Positions 1 through 8,797 of a stretch of DNA of 32,226 nt are shown here, piece by piece. How positions within the stretch are numbered: position 1 is the stretch's first letter; each line of letters opens with the position of its first letter. Under the pieces are notes generated by a model, which saw only the letters and a program-made list of their open reading frames with translations, did not search any database and was not told the DNA's origin. Made by a program: the position numbers and the translations under genes. Source of the stretch: Dehalococcoidia bacterium (GTDB taxonomy: Bacteria > Chloroflexota > Dehalococcoidia > DSTF01 > JALHUB01); the NCBI GenBank assembly GCA_022865685.1, contig JALHUB010000301.1, positions 1 through 32,226 of the forward strand, read 5' to 3'.

Positions 1-387
1 GATGCCGCCGCTGGTGAGGGCGTCGAGCCAGAGGCGCATTCGCAGCACCATCTCACCCGACCGTTCTTTGAGGCCGTCGCCCGGTGTCACCGCGAGAACC
101 TGAACCAGCAGCTCCGAGGCGCCCACCAGGAGCGCGAGCGTATGGATAAAGACCGCGCGCCAGGGCAACCGCGCGAGAACGTAGCCGGTCGCAACGCCGA
201 ACACCGCTATCGGGTAGAGCGAGGGCATGTCCTCGACCCAGCCGGCGTTGTCGATAGCAGCGACTACGCTCAGGGAGATGGCAAGGACCATGAGGAGCGT
301 GACCGCGTCGCGCCAGGGGAACAGCCGGCTCACCGCGCCTGTTCTGGGCTCCATTTCGGTCGAATGGAGTGTCGCCAAAGCCGTCAT
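1..387 (-). CDS. TgpA-like transglutaminase membrane protein, N-terminal part (partial)
   Basis: The reading frame starts at ATG 387 and runs off the left edge after 129 codons. Hydrophobic segments at about residues 28-46, 56-73 and 78-100 look like the membrane-spanning N-terminal half of TgpA/DUF3488 transglutaminase-like proteins. In that family a periplasmic or extracellular transglutaminase domain follows; it would lie outside this window and is not seen. The start codon overlaps the stop of the upstream DUF58 gene as ATGA, so the two are probably translationally coupled. MoxR, DUF58 and TgpA-type genes commonly occur together in this order, and that context carries much of the assignment. 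The function of the set is poorly defined; it is usually linked to cell-envelope processes. Confidence 0.75.
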   Translation of the reverse strand, partial: MTALATLHSTEMEPRTGAVSRLFPWRDAVTLLMVLAISLSVVAAIDNAGWVEDMPSLYPIAVFGVATGYVLARLPWRAVFIHTLALLVGASELLVQVLAVTPGDGLKERSGEMVLRMRLWLDALTSGGI

Positions 388-1652
388 GGGTCGCTCCCGG
401 CCACCGCTGATAGCGAGGGTCGCCGGACGTCGCTCGATGCGGATGCGAGAGCGGTACCGAGGTCGCCGCCGCGCTTTACAACCGACGTGTGGATGCCCGC
501 CGCCGCCAGCGCGCCGAAGACGACGAGCGAATCGCGCTCGGCGCCGAACGTGCCCGGCTCGATGATGACGGCCGCCAGCTTGGCGCCACGCTCCGCGGAC
601 ACCCGCAGGCTGAGCACCCAGTCGTCCTGCGTCGACGGCGTGATCACTACGACAGTGCTATGCTGCCCGAAGCGCTTCCCTTCCTCGTTGAGGAGCTGCG
701 CTAGAGAGACGTCGCCGGTGGCCCGCATCATCGCCAGCGATTCCAGGATGCGCACGTATTGCGCCAACCCTCGCTCGGGCGGAACGAGGTGCGGGGTCTG
801 CCCGAAGGCCATCAGCCCGATGGAGCGGCTGCTCCGGCAGAAATGGTTGGCAATCGAGGCCGCGAGCGTGACCGCGGACTCCTCGGTCGACTCGTCGCCG
901 CTGCCGGCCTGCGTCTTCGCTTCCAGGTCCATGACGATCCAGACGTCGCTGGCGGGGTCCATCTCGAAGAGCTTGACCATGAGCTCGCGCGTGCGGGCCG
1001 TGCTCGGCCAGTGGATGCGGTTGTAGCTGTCGCCGAAGGCGTACTGACGGACGCTGACGGCATTCGACGTGACGTAGTGCGTCGGCCTGTGCAACGGCCC
1101 CTCGCCGAGCAGTTCCGCCGGCGGCAGGTGGACGCCGCTGAGCTCGACGGGTCGCGGGTAGACCAGGACGGTCTGCGGCCGGCCGAGGGACTTCGTGAAG
1201 CGGAAGAGGCCGAAGGGGTCGCCGCTTGTCACGGTGACGCGGCCCAGCGTATACAGGCCGCGCCGTCCGCAGGTGCTGACCGCTTTCCAGGAGCGTCGCT
1301 GCCGCGGCCGGAGGGAGACGACGCGTCGGATCGCGTGCCCCGGCAGGTCCGAAGGCTCGTCGACCTCCAGCCACAGCTTCGACAGCCAGCTCCGGTTCTG
1401 AATGGACACGCGTTCGCTCAGCGGTTGTCCCTGTTGCAGCCGGTCTGTCGCGCGCTCGATCTCGGCGTGGACGCCCCAGAGGCTCAGGCGAGCCCAGAGG
1501 AGGCAGAGCGGCAGCGCCAGCAGGATGACGTAGGCGAGCCGGAACGGTAGCCAGAAGCCGGTGGCGAAGGCGGGAACGAGGGATGCGACAAGGATGACAC
1601 ACAGCACCAGGACGGAGCGGTAGCGCCGGAAGAATCTTCGGGAAGCGGCCAT
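384..1652 (-). CDS. DUF58 domain protein
   Basis: This 422-residue protein has two N-terminal hydrophobic segments (about 13-33 and 38-57). A GDPFGLFR element lies at 144-151. The DUF58 signature is at about 201-230: it starts VRQYAFGD, contains RIHWPSTAR and ends in a conserved glutamate. After it comes a von Willebrand A-like region beginning near VWIVMDLEA. I chose ATG 1652 because AAGGGAG sits 8 bases upstream; an in-frame start 33 codons earlier would run into the moxR coding region. It begins 26 bases after moxR and overlaps the next gene by ATGA, so all three form one operon. DUF58 proteins are taken to work with MoxR AAA+ ATPases, possibly as chaperone partners; no enzymatic activity is established. 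Confidence 0.88.
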   Translation of the reverse strand: MAASRRFFRRYRSVLVLCVILVASLVPAFATGFWLPFRLAYVILLALPLCLLWARLSLWGVHAEIERATDRLQQGQPLSERVSIQNRSWLSKLWLEVDEPSDLPGHAIRRVVSLRPRQRRSWKAVSTCGRRGLYTLGRVTVTSGDPFGLFRFTKSLGRPQTVLVYPRPVELSGVHLPPAELLGEGPLHRPTHYVTSNAVSVRQYAFGDSYNRIHWPSTARTRELMVKLFEMDPASDVWIVMDLEAKTQAGSGDESTEESAVTLAASIANHFCRSSRSIGLMAFGQTPHLVPPERGLAQYVRILESLAMMRATGDVSLAQLLNEEGKRFGQHSTVVVITPSTQDDWVLSLRVSAERGAKLAAVIIEPGTFGAERDSLVVFGALAAAGIHTSVVKRGGDLGTALASASSDVRRPSLSAVAGSDP

Positions 1653-1678
1653 GGCTGTCACTCCCTTGTGGAGGCGCC

Positions 1679-2638
<960 letters not shown>

Positions 2639-2665
2639 GTCGGCCCTCCGTGTGGAATTACGTCA

Positions 2666-2671
2666 ATTATA
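2666..2671 (-). promoter_or_regulatory. Possible -10 element of the moxR operon
   Basis: On the minus strand this reads TATAAT, a perfect -10, 27 bases before the GTG start of moxR. Transcription would begin near 2659, leaving a leader of about 20 bases. No good -35 is present at 16-18 bases; the best is GTGACA at 15 bases. The AT-rich patch stands out in a GC-rich intergenic region. Confidence 0.4.
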
Positions 2672-2782
2672 ACAACTTATCCATGCTGTCACTCTATCCC
2701 CGCAGTCAACCGGGCGCTTGACGCTTCCCCGACGGCGGTCGTGCGATTGCCCTACGCCTTCGGCAGCCCGGCGCGGTGCCGT

Positions 2783-2811
2783 TTGCGATTCTGCCGGATA
2801 AGTGGTAAATT
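2783..2811 (+). promoter_or_regulatory. Possible promoter of the methyltransferase gene
   Basis: TTGCGA (2783-2788) and TAAATT (2806-2811) are 17 bases apart, each matching the sigma-70 consensus at four of six bases. The leader to ATG 2842 would be about 24 bases. Moderate match only. Confidence 0.35.
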
Positions 2812-2841
2812 CGTCCTTTAGACCTCTAGAAGGGCCGCAGG

Positions 2842-3711
2842 ATGCAAGCCGTCAAACCCGACACCGATTACCGGATCGAACAGTTCACCATCTTTAACGA
2901 CCGCGAGACCGACTTCTACCTCCATCGCACCGAAAAGGCCGTCTTCCAGGCCGTCCAGCGTCTGAACGGCAAGGGGACCGGCCGTCTGCTGGACGTCGGC
3001 TGCGGGCTCGGCATGCAGGCGGCGCGCCTGGCCCTCAGGGGCTGGGAAGCGTACGGAATCGACGCCTCCGACCAGATGCTGAAGCTCGGCCAGTTCCGCT
3101 TTCCGGCGGTCCACAAGAGGGTGCGCCTGGCCCGCAGCATCGCCGAGGCGCTGCCGTTTCGCGGCGGCTACTTCGACGTGGTGATGTGCCAGGGCGCGAT
3201 GGACCACTTCGCGGACAGGGGGCGCTTCGTCGCGGAGGTGGAGCGCGTGCTGAAGCCGGGCGGGCACTTCGTCGTGGCGCTGGCGAACTACGAGAGCCTG
3301 TCCTGTCGCATCGGCAAGGCGCTGGACGACCTCAGCCGCTTGCTGGGAGTGGACACGCCGCGGCGCTACCAGTTCTGGCGCATCCCGGCCGACCACACGT
3401 TTATCGGCAGCTACAAGCTGCTCAAAGGCCTCGACAACGGCACGATGCGCATCGCGCGGATCCATGGGGCGTCGATGTTCCTGTTCCTGCCGCCGTGGCG
3501 GGAGCTGCTGGAGGCGCTGCCGTTTGAGTTGGCGGCGGCCACGTTCCGCGTCGTCGACCGCGTGGCGTACCGGTTCCCGTCGGCCGCCGACGTCGTGATA
3601 GCGGCGTTGCGCAAGGAAGACCTCAGCGACCTCTTACAGCTTCGGCTAGAAGCTCGGGGGAACGGGAAGAAACGAAGTAGCGCCGTACCCTCGTACCTTC
3701 TGCGAGGGTGA
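2842..3711 (+). CDS. Class I SAM-dependent methyltransferase
   Basis: The 289-residue protein has the SAM-binding motif I LDVGCGLG at 50-57, an acidic motif II (GIDAS) about 20 residues later, and the late motif VLKPGGHFVVAL at about 137-148. The middle part matches the Methyltransf_11/25 fold. The acceptor cannot be told from sequence. The start at ATG 2842 has AGAAGGG 7 bases upstream. The gene is divergent from moxR and appears to be transcribed alone. Its last 89 bases overlap, tail to tail, the end of the next gene on the other strand; the C-terminal 30 residues are low in complexity and basic, so they may add little to function. Confidence 0.85.
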   Translation: MQAVKPDTDYRIEQFTIFNDRETDFYLHRTEKAVFQAVQRLNGKGTGRLLDVGCGLGMQAARLALRGWEAYGIDASDQMLKLGQFRFPAVHKRVRLARSIAEALPFRGGYFDVVMCQGAMDHFADRGRFVAEVERVLKPGGHFVVALANYESLSCRIGKALDDLSRLLGVDTPRRYQFWRIPADHTFIGSYKLLKGLDNGTMRIARIHGASMFLFLPPWRELLEALPFELAAATFRVVDRVAYRFPSAADVVIAALRKEDLSDLLQLRLEARGNGKKRSSAVPSYLLRG

Positions 3712-4117
3712 ATTCGACGCCTTCCGGCACGCCCGGCAGGCTCCAGGCGCGGCGGCCTCCGAGCGCATAGCGAATTCCCCAGCCGCCGTAGGTGAGCCAT
3801 CGATACTTCTTCGCCTCTACGGACTGGATCGCTGCAAGCGGAAGCGTCCTTCGGAGCATGCCGAAGGCGAACCGCAGCTCCTCATCGCTCACCGCAATTC
3901 GGAGGTATCGAAACGAGAAGAAGACGAAGACTAGCAGCGCACCCACAAGCGCCATGAACGGATAGTAGAGGGCATACGTCTGCCAGCCTACCTGCCCGGT
4001 CGCAGCGGACACCGCGACCCCTGCCACGAGCGCAGCCACCCCGAACAGGATGACAGCCTGAAGCCACAAGGGCGCAGGCACTTCCTCCTGGTACCGCAGC
4101 GGCGAGCTTGCCTTCAT
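3623..4117 (-). CDS. Membrane protein with two N-terminal TM segments and a PH-like domain
   Basis: This 164-residue protein has two transmembrane stretches (about 18-40 and 46-68) followed by a soluble domain of about 95 residues with alternating beta-strand character. The arrangement resembles small bacterial PH-domain (DUF304-like) membrane proteins, but I cannot assign a family firmly. The start at ATG 4117 has GAGGA six bases upstream. The stop lies inside the 3' end of the methyltransferase gene on the opposite strand. No function is proposed. Confidence 0.65.
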   Translation of the reverse strand: MKASSPLRYQEEVPAPLWLQAVILFGVAALVAGVAVSAATGQVGWQTYALYYPFMALVGALLVFVFFSFRYLRIAVSDEELRFAFGMLRRTLPLAAIQSVEAKKYRWLTYGGWGIRYALGGRRAWSLPGVPEGVEFTLAEGTRVRRYFVSSRSPELLAEAVRGR

Positions 4118-4213
4118 AGGCGTTCCTCAACCCGTAGCTTCCTCCATCGTCGCGACGAAAGTCAAACCTTGCCCGCTATGATATGATCGTTGTACCTCGA
4201 TGGCAGGTGCACG

Positions 4214-4582
4214 ATGGACAGAGAACGATTCGAAGAGCTTGTCGAACGGGCGCTTCTCGCGCTGCCTGAGCAGTTCAGCGAGCGGCTCTCGAACATCGAT
4301 GTGGAAGTCAAGGACTACCCTAGCCCCGACGACCTTCGCGTGGCGCGTGCCCGACGCGGCCAGACGCTGCTGGGCCTATATCGCGGCATCCCCGTCACCC
4401 GGCGCGGCCTGGGCTACAACATGGCGCCGCCGGACCGCATCATCATCTTCCAGCGGCCCATCGAGCTGACCTGCCGGAGCGATGACGAGATCGTCGAGAG
4501 GGTCGGGCACGTGGTCCGGCATGAGATCGCGCACTACTTCGGCATCGACGACGAGGCGCTGCGCCGGATGGGCGCCTACTAG
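4214..4582 (+). CDS. Minimal zincin-type metallopeptidase family protein
   Basis: The 122-residue product ends in HEIAHYFGIDDEAL. This is the HExxHxxGxxD zinc motif (His103, Glu104, His107, with Asp near 112-113) typical of the small Zincin_1/DUF1025 family. The protein is close to a complete family member in size. I chose ATG 4214 because the family similarity begins there and an AGGTG stretch lies just upstream; an in-frame start 8 codons earlier is possible. Substrates of this family are unknown. A small acidic membrane protein is encoded 14 bases downstream, probably on the same transcript. Confidence 0.85.
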   Translation: MDRERFEELVERALLALPEQFSERLSNIDVEVKDYPSPDDLRVARARRGQTLLGLYRGIPVTRRGLGYNMAPPDRIIIFQRPIELTCRSDDEIVERVGHVVRHEIAHYFGIDDEALRRMGAY

Positions 4583-4596
4583 GAGACAGACCTGGC

Positions 4597-4821
4597 ATGG
4601 TCATGCTGGACGAGGACGAGGACGGCGAGCCTGAGGGCGAGGGTTGGGAGCTGGACCCGAACGACCCCAGTCATCCAGACTTCGACCTATCGGAGGCGGG
4701 CTACTCCGGCGTGGAACCCGAAGAGAGGCCGTGGCATCTGCCTCGGGCGCTCATCCTCATAGTCGCTATCCTGCTGCTCGTGGCGATGTTATGGCCGGGC
4801 TGCGCCCGCGTTCTCTACTAG
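4597..4821 (+). CDS. Small acidic single-pass membrane protein
   Basis: The product has 74 residues. The first 45 are strongly acidic (EDEDGEPEGEG and similar runs). They are followed by a hydrophobic segment at about 50-67 and a short tail. AGGAGA lies 10 bases before ATG 4597; a second ATG two codons later is also possible. It begins 14 bases after the zincin-like gene and should share its message. I recognise no family. By context it could anchor or partner the metallopeptidase, which is inference only. Confidence 0.6.
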   Translation: MVMLDEDEDGEPEGEGWELDPNDPSHPDFDLSEAGYSGVEPEERPWHLPRALILIVAILLLVAMLWPGCARVLY

Positions 4822-4831
4822 CGACCTCCGG

Positions 4832-6220
4832 CTAGACTCTCTTTGTCTTCCAGCGACCGCCCGCGAATCGGAGCCATATGAGGCCCGCGCGCACGTTCTG
4901 CTCCAGGACCGCACCGGCCCACGCGCCCGCCGGTCCCCAGCCGACGACGTGACTGAAGATGAAGGCGGCGGGAATGCGCACTGTCCAGGCCGTGAAAGTG
5001 AGCACGCCCAGGACGTAGCGGACGTCGCCGGCGCCGCGCAGGGTGCCCGAGAGCGCCATGCCCATTCCCATCATCGGGAAGGCGAGGGCGAAGACGCGCA
5101 GGCAGCGCGAGCCGATGTCGATGACCTCCGGGTCGTTCACGAACAGACCGACCATCTGCGGCGCGAAAAGTAGCACCAGCACACCCAGCCCGACCATCGT
5201 GATTAGCGCCCACTTTCGCGTTTCCTTGCCCGTTCGCTCGGCGAGGTCGGGCCGGCCCGCGCCCAGCGATTGCCCGACGACGGCCGTGCCCGCTGTCCCC
5301 AGGGCGAATCCGGGTACCTGCGCGATGTCGAGGGCGCGGAGCGCGATCGCGTGCGCTGCTGCTGCGGCGGTGCCAAAGTCGGTGATCAGGCGCGAGTAGA
5401 CGAGGAAGGCGAGGTTGAACTGAAGCTCCTCCAGACCAACGGGAATAGCGATATTAAGAAGCCGTCGCGCTTCGTCTCGGCCGAAGTGCAGCGCCTGCAG
5501 CGGGCGAAAGAGGATCGGGCCGTCGCCCCGGACCAGCACGCCGACGGCAATGAGCGCACCGGCAACACCGGCGCTGGCGATCCCGGCGCCTGCGGCTGCC
5601 GCTCCCAGCTTCGGCAGGCCGAAGACACCGCTGATCAGCAAGAAAGCCACAACGCCGTTGACGACGTTGGACACCATTATGACCAGCATCGGCGTCCTTG
5701 TGTCTCCGACGCCGCGCAGACAGCCGTTGGCCGCGAACATCAACACCATGAAGGGCATTCCCAGCGAGGTGACGCGCATGTAGTCGACGCCCGGGCCGAG
5801 CACGCCCTCTCGCGCCGCCATGAGCTGCATTAGCTGATGGGCCGCTACAACGAGGAAGAGCGAAACCGCCAGACCCCAAAGGAAAGCGAAGGTCAGGGAG
5901 GCGCGGACCGATCGTTGCAGGTCGTCGAGCGCCCGCGCGCCGGCGCTGTGGGCGACGACTATCGTCGAGCCGACGTTCACGCCCCAGGCGCCCGACAGGG
6001 GCAGCCAGAGCAGCAGTCCCGCGATACCGATAGCGGCCACGCCGTCGGAGCCGACGTACCTGCCGACAAGGACGGCGTCGACGATGCCGATGGCGGTTGT
6101 CGACAGGCGCTCGGCCACGAGCGGAGCGGAGAGACGGAGGATCGTACCGGTCAGCCGCTCTTCCCGCAAGTCAATGCCGATAGCTTCTTCGGCGCCGAGG
6201 GGTATGCCTTCGGAGGTCAA
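4832..6220 (-). CDS. MATE-family efflux transporter
   Basis: The 462-residue protein has about twelve hydrophobic segments in two similar halves, the normal size and fold of MATE (NorM/DinF) exporters. Family signs include the LRLSAPLVAERLS start of the first helix, CLRGVGDTRTPM in the N-half and the equivalent LRGAGDVRYVLG in the C-half. The protein would sit in the inner membrane and export cationic or other organic compounds by Na+ or H+ antiport; the substrate is not predictable. The start appears to be TTG 6220 with AAGGAC 9 bases upstream; no other in-frame start lies near the family N terminus. Its 3' end is 11 bases from the convergent small membrane gene. Confidence 0.92.
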   Translation of the reverse strand: MTSEGIPLGAEEAIGIDLREERLTGTILRLSAPLVAERLSTTAIGIVDAVLVGRYVGSDGVAAIGIAGLLLWLPLSGAWGVNVGSTIVVAHSAGARALDDLQRSVRASLTFAFLWGLAVSLFLVVAAHQLMQLMAAREGVLGPGVDYMRVTSLGMPFMVLMFAANGCLRGVGDTRTPMLVIMVSNVVNGVVAFLLISGVFGLPKLGAAAAGAGIASAGVAGALIAVGVLVRGDGPILFRPLQALHFGRDEARRLLNIAIPVGLEELQFNLAFLVYSRLITDFGTAAAAAHAIALRALDIAQVPGFALGTAGTAVVGQSLGAGRPDLAERTGKETRKWALITMVGLGVLVLLFAPQMVGLFVNDPEVIDIGSRCLRVFALAFPMMGMGMALSGTLRGAGDVRYVLGVLTFTAWTVRIPAAFIFSHVVGWGPAGAWAGAVLEQNVRAGLIWLRFAGGRWKTKRV

Positions 6221-6280
6221 CGGTGGAAAGTCCTTGTCGCTGGATGACGGATTTCCGCAATAATCGGGGACGTAGCGACA

Positions 6281-6286
6281 ATTGTA
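6281..6286 (-). promoter_or_regulatory. Possible -10 element of the MATE gene
   Basis: TACAAT on the minus strand matches five of six -10 bases and would give a leader of about 54 bases to the TTG start. The -35 candidate (TTCTGC, 18 bases away) is weak. Confidence 0.25.
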
Positions 6287-6342
6287 GCGCAGGAGCTACC
6301 CCTGGCAGAAGGCCGCAGGGATTCGGTCTGCAGACGGCACGT

Positions 6343-6372
6343 TTGACAATTCCTGAGCGTCGGCACCATAAT
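6343..6372 (+). promoter_or_regulatory. Promoter of the CoA-transferase/thiolase operon
   Basis: A perfect -35 TTGACA (6343-6348) and a five-of-six -10 CATAAT (6367-6372) are 18 bases apart. Transcription would start near 6379 and leave a leader of about 115 bases before the first gene. This is one of the best sigma-70-like promoters in the window. Confidence 0.6.
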
Positions 6373-6493
6373 TCGCTTGCCGCGGCCTCGGGAGGCGCTG
6401 AAGGCATCGGCCAAACATGACCCGAGGACGCCATTTCGACTATCCACGACCGAAGGCCCGGCCGCCCAGGCGTATCAGGGAGGTAAGAACAAG

Positions 6494-7462
6494 ATGCAGG
6501 TACTGGCTTCCGGGACGGGCGAGTTCAAGCCACCAAACCCCGACGAGATGCGAAGCTGGGTGCGCGAACACAAGGTGCGCGCGCCCGTGGACAAGGTGAT
6601 GACGGAGCACGAGGCGGTATCCCGCTTCGTCGACGACGGCGACTACATGGCATACGACATGAACATCGCCGCCAGAGGGCCCGTGTCGCTCTACCGCGAG
6701 ATCATTCGGCAGAAAAAGCGGGACCTCTGGATTGCCGCCAAGTTTAGCTGGGCGGACACGACCCTGCTGGTGGCCGGCGGCTGCGTGAACAAGGTCGACG
6801 TTGGCTGGATGGAGACGGGCGCGATCATAAACAACGCCCTGCGCGAAGACCGGCTCAAGTTCATCGAGTGGACGAACGGCGCTCTGTCCTATCGATTGCT
6901 GGCGGGCGCGCTGGGCGTGCCCTTCCTGCCGATGCGTTACGTCGGCGGCACGGACGTCTTTGAGAAGTCTGGCGCCAAGCTCGTCGAGGACCCGTACACC
7001 GGGCAGCCCATCGTGCTGGTGCCGGCTCTGAACCCGGACGTCGGCCTGATCCACGTCCACGAGTGCGACGCATTCGGAAACGCGCGCATTTACGGCGCGG
7101 GCGTGGCGCCGCGGGAGATCGCGATGGCGTCGAGGAAGCTGATCATTTCGACGGAGCAGATAATCGGCAACGATGAGATCAGGCGAAACCCGCAGCGGAC
7201 GACGATCCCCTACTACCTGGTCGACGCGGTCGTGCTGGCGCCGTTCGGCGGCTATCCGGGGAGCGTGCCCGGCCGCTACGTCGCCGATGCGGAGAACATC
7301 CTGGAGTTCGCCTTCGCGCAGATACAGGGCACGCTGGACCAGTACCTGGAGAAGTACATCTTCAGCGTCGCTTCGCACGAGGAGATGCTTGATAAGCGGG
7401 TCGGGGCTGCCAAGCTGCTCAGGCTGACACAGGAAGAGACCGTTCGGGAGGGCTACCAATGA
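6494..7462 (+). CDS. CoA-transferase family protein, alpha subunit (GctA/IpdA-like)
   Basis: This 322-residue subunit of a class I CoA-transferase-type enzyme pairs with the next gene. I chose ATG 6494 because GGAGGT lies 9 bases upstream; a longer in-frame form would start within the likely leader. The fold signs are a glycine-rich segment around TTLLVAGGCVNKVDVG (about 89-104) and the later PVLVPALNPDVGLIHVH-type strand (its start is near residue 170). Known two-subunit relatives move CoA between acids (glutaconate CoA-transferase) or hydrolyse ring-derived CoA esters (IpdAB of steroid catabolism). The sequence does not tell which applies. It overlaps the beta gene by ATGA and leads a four-gene acyl-CoA operon. 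Confidence 0.85.
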   Translation: MQVLASGTGEFKPPNPDEMRSWVREHKVRAPVDKVMTEHEAVSRFVDDGDYMAYDMNIAARGPVSLYREIIRQKKRDLWIAAKFSWADTTLLVAGGCVNKVDVGWMETGAIINNALREDRLKFIEWTNGALSYRLLAGALGVPFLPMRYVGGTDVFEKSGAKLVEDPYTGQPIVLVPALNPDVGLIHVHECDAFGNARIYGAGVAPREIAMASRKLIISTEQIIGNDEIRRNPQRTTIPYYLVDAVVLAPFGGYPGSVPGRYVADAENILEFAFAQIQGTLDQYLEKYIFSVASHEEMLDKRVGAAKLLRLTQEETVREGYQ

Positions 7463-8271
7463 CTGAGCTGACCTTCACGGACCTGGAGCAGAATATCTGC
7501 ACCATCGCCAACATGATCGAGGAGGACAAGCTCTACTTCGTGCAGATGGCGGGACCGCCGCTGTTCGCGATCCTTCTCGCGAAGCGGATGCGCACGCCCG
7601 AGGTCGGCTTTCTCGTCGAAGAGGGCGCCATAGCCCCCAGCCCCAGCTTCCCCCTGCCGCGAATGATGCTGGGCGCGGCGCGGTCGCACTACCGGTCTGT
7701 CGCCTGGGAAGGGATGAACATCGTCGACGCCCACGCGGCTCTGGGCTACGTGGACTGGGGCATACTCTCGGCGGTGCAAATAGACAAGTTCGGTAACTTC
7801 AACTCGACATTCCTGGGAAAGGACTACGACCACCCGGACAGGCGCTTCGGCGGGCCCGGCGGCGCCAACGAGATCGCTTCTTGCTGCTGGGGCACGATTA
7901 TCATGACCAAGCTGGAGAAGCGCAAGTTCGTCGAGAGGGTCGACTTCGTCTCTTCGCCCGGCTACATTGACGGCTCGCCCGGCGCGCGAGAGAAGGTGGG
8001 CCTTCCTGCGAACACTGGGCCGTACCGCGTCGTCACGGAGAGGGCGCTGTTCGGCTTCGATGAGAAGACCCACATGATGAGGCTCGATGCCATCGCCCCC
8101 TGGATAACCCTCGACGAGGTGCTGGAGCGGATGGACTTCAAGCCGCTCATCGCCGAGCCGCTGGGCGTGATGCTGCCGCCCACCGAGGAGGAACTAACGA
8201 TCATCCGCGCGGAGATCGACCCGGGAGGGTACACGCTGAACCGTGGCGAGTGGCTTACGGTGACGGTTTAG
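7459..8271 (+). CDS. CoA-transferase family protein, beta subunit (GctB/IpdB-like)
   Basis: The 270-residue product is the partner of the preceding subunit; the genes overlap by four bases (ATGA). Residues 53-60 read VEEGAIAP. In class I CoA-transferases the beta subunit carries the catalytic glutamate in an E-x-G motif at about this place, so Glu54 or Glu55 is a candidate. IpdAB-type hydrolases use the same fold for a different reaction. A conserved FGGPGGANEIAS loop at about 134-145 is typical of the family. The downstream DUF35 and thiolase genes suggest chain or ring shortening of an acyl-CoA; the true substrate is unknown. Confidence 0.85.
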   Translation: MTELTFTDLEQNICTIANMIEEDKLYFVQMAGPPLFAILLAKRMRTPEVGFLVEEGAIAPSPSFPLPRMMLGAARSHYRSVAWEGMNIVDAHAALGYVDWGILSAVQIDKFGNFNSTFLGKDYDHPDRRFGGPGGANEIASCCWGTIIMTKLEKRKFVERVDFVSSPGYIDGSPGAREKVGLPANTGPYRVVTERALFGFDEKTHMMRLDAIAPWITLDEVLERMDFKPLIAEPLGVMLPPTEEELTIIRAEIDPGGYTLNRGEWLTVTV

Positions 8272-8312
8272 GTTCGTTTCGAGGCCATCGGTTCCGCCGA
8301 GAGGAGATGGGA

Positions 8313-8747
8313 ATGAGCGATTCCGGAGAAGGGTCCACGAAGCACATGGTGCCGCTGCGAGCCGGCATCTTCCGACTGCCGGACACGCCCGAGGGCAAGC
8401 CCGTGTTGCTGGGCAGTCGCTGCCCGAAGTGCGGCGCCTACTACTTCCCGAAACGGCACATATGCATCGGCTGTGGCCACGACGGCCTTGACGAGGCGGA
8501 GCTGAGCGCGCGCGGCAAGGTATGGACGTATACCATCGCCGGGCAGACGCCTCCCGGATCGCTGGTCGAGGCGCCGTACGCGCTCGCCGTCGTCGAGCTG
8601 CCGGAGAAGGTGGCGATCAGGGCGGTGCTGACCGACGTCGACCTCGATGCGGTGAGAGTGGGGATGGACGTCGAGATCACTCTGGCGAAGATGAAGGAAG
8701 ACCAGGATGGCAACGACGTCGTGTCATACAAGTTCCGGCCCGTCTAG
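8313..8747 (+). CDS. DUF35 zinc-ribbon/OB-fold protein
   Basis: The 144-residue protein has a rubredoxin-like zinc ribbon with Cys37, Cys40, Cys51 and Cys54 (CPKC and CIGC), followed by an OB-fold of about 75 residues. Members of this family bind SCP2-type thiolases and are thought to bring in or channel acyl-CoA, as in archaeal acetoacetyl-CoA thiolase complexes. Two ATGs are close together. The second, at 8313, is chosen because AGGAG ends directly before the first ATG (no spacing) but sits 6 bases before the second. The thiolase gene follows after 50 bases, as expected for a functional pair. Confidence 0.88.
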   Translation: MSDSGEGSTKHMVPLRAGIFRLPDTPEGKPVLLGSRCPKCGAYYFPKRHICIGCGHDGLDEAELSARGKVWTYTIAGQTPPGSLVEAPYALAVVELPEKVAIRAVLTDVDLDAVRVGMDVEITLAKMKEDQDGNDVVSYKFRPV

Positions 8748-8797
8748 GGGAGCGACGCAGAGGCCGCGGCGACCGCCGGCAAGCTAGGAGGAATACC

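Noticed and set aside
142-1026. A long open frame on the plus strand over the DUF58 gene
   Set aside because: It is antisense to DUF58, which has the family motifs, a ribosome site and operon context. The plus frame has no recognisable domain and is an effect of high GC.
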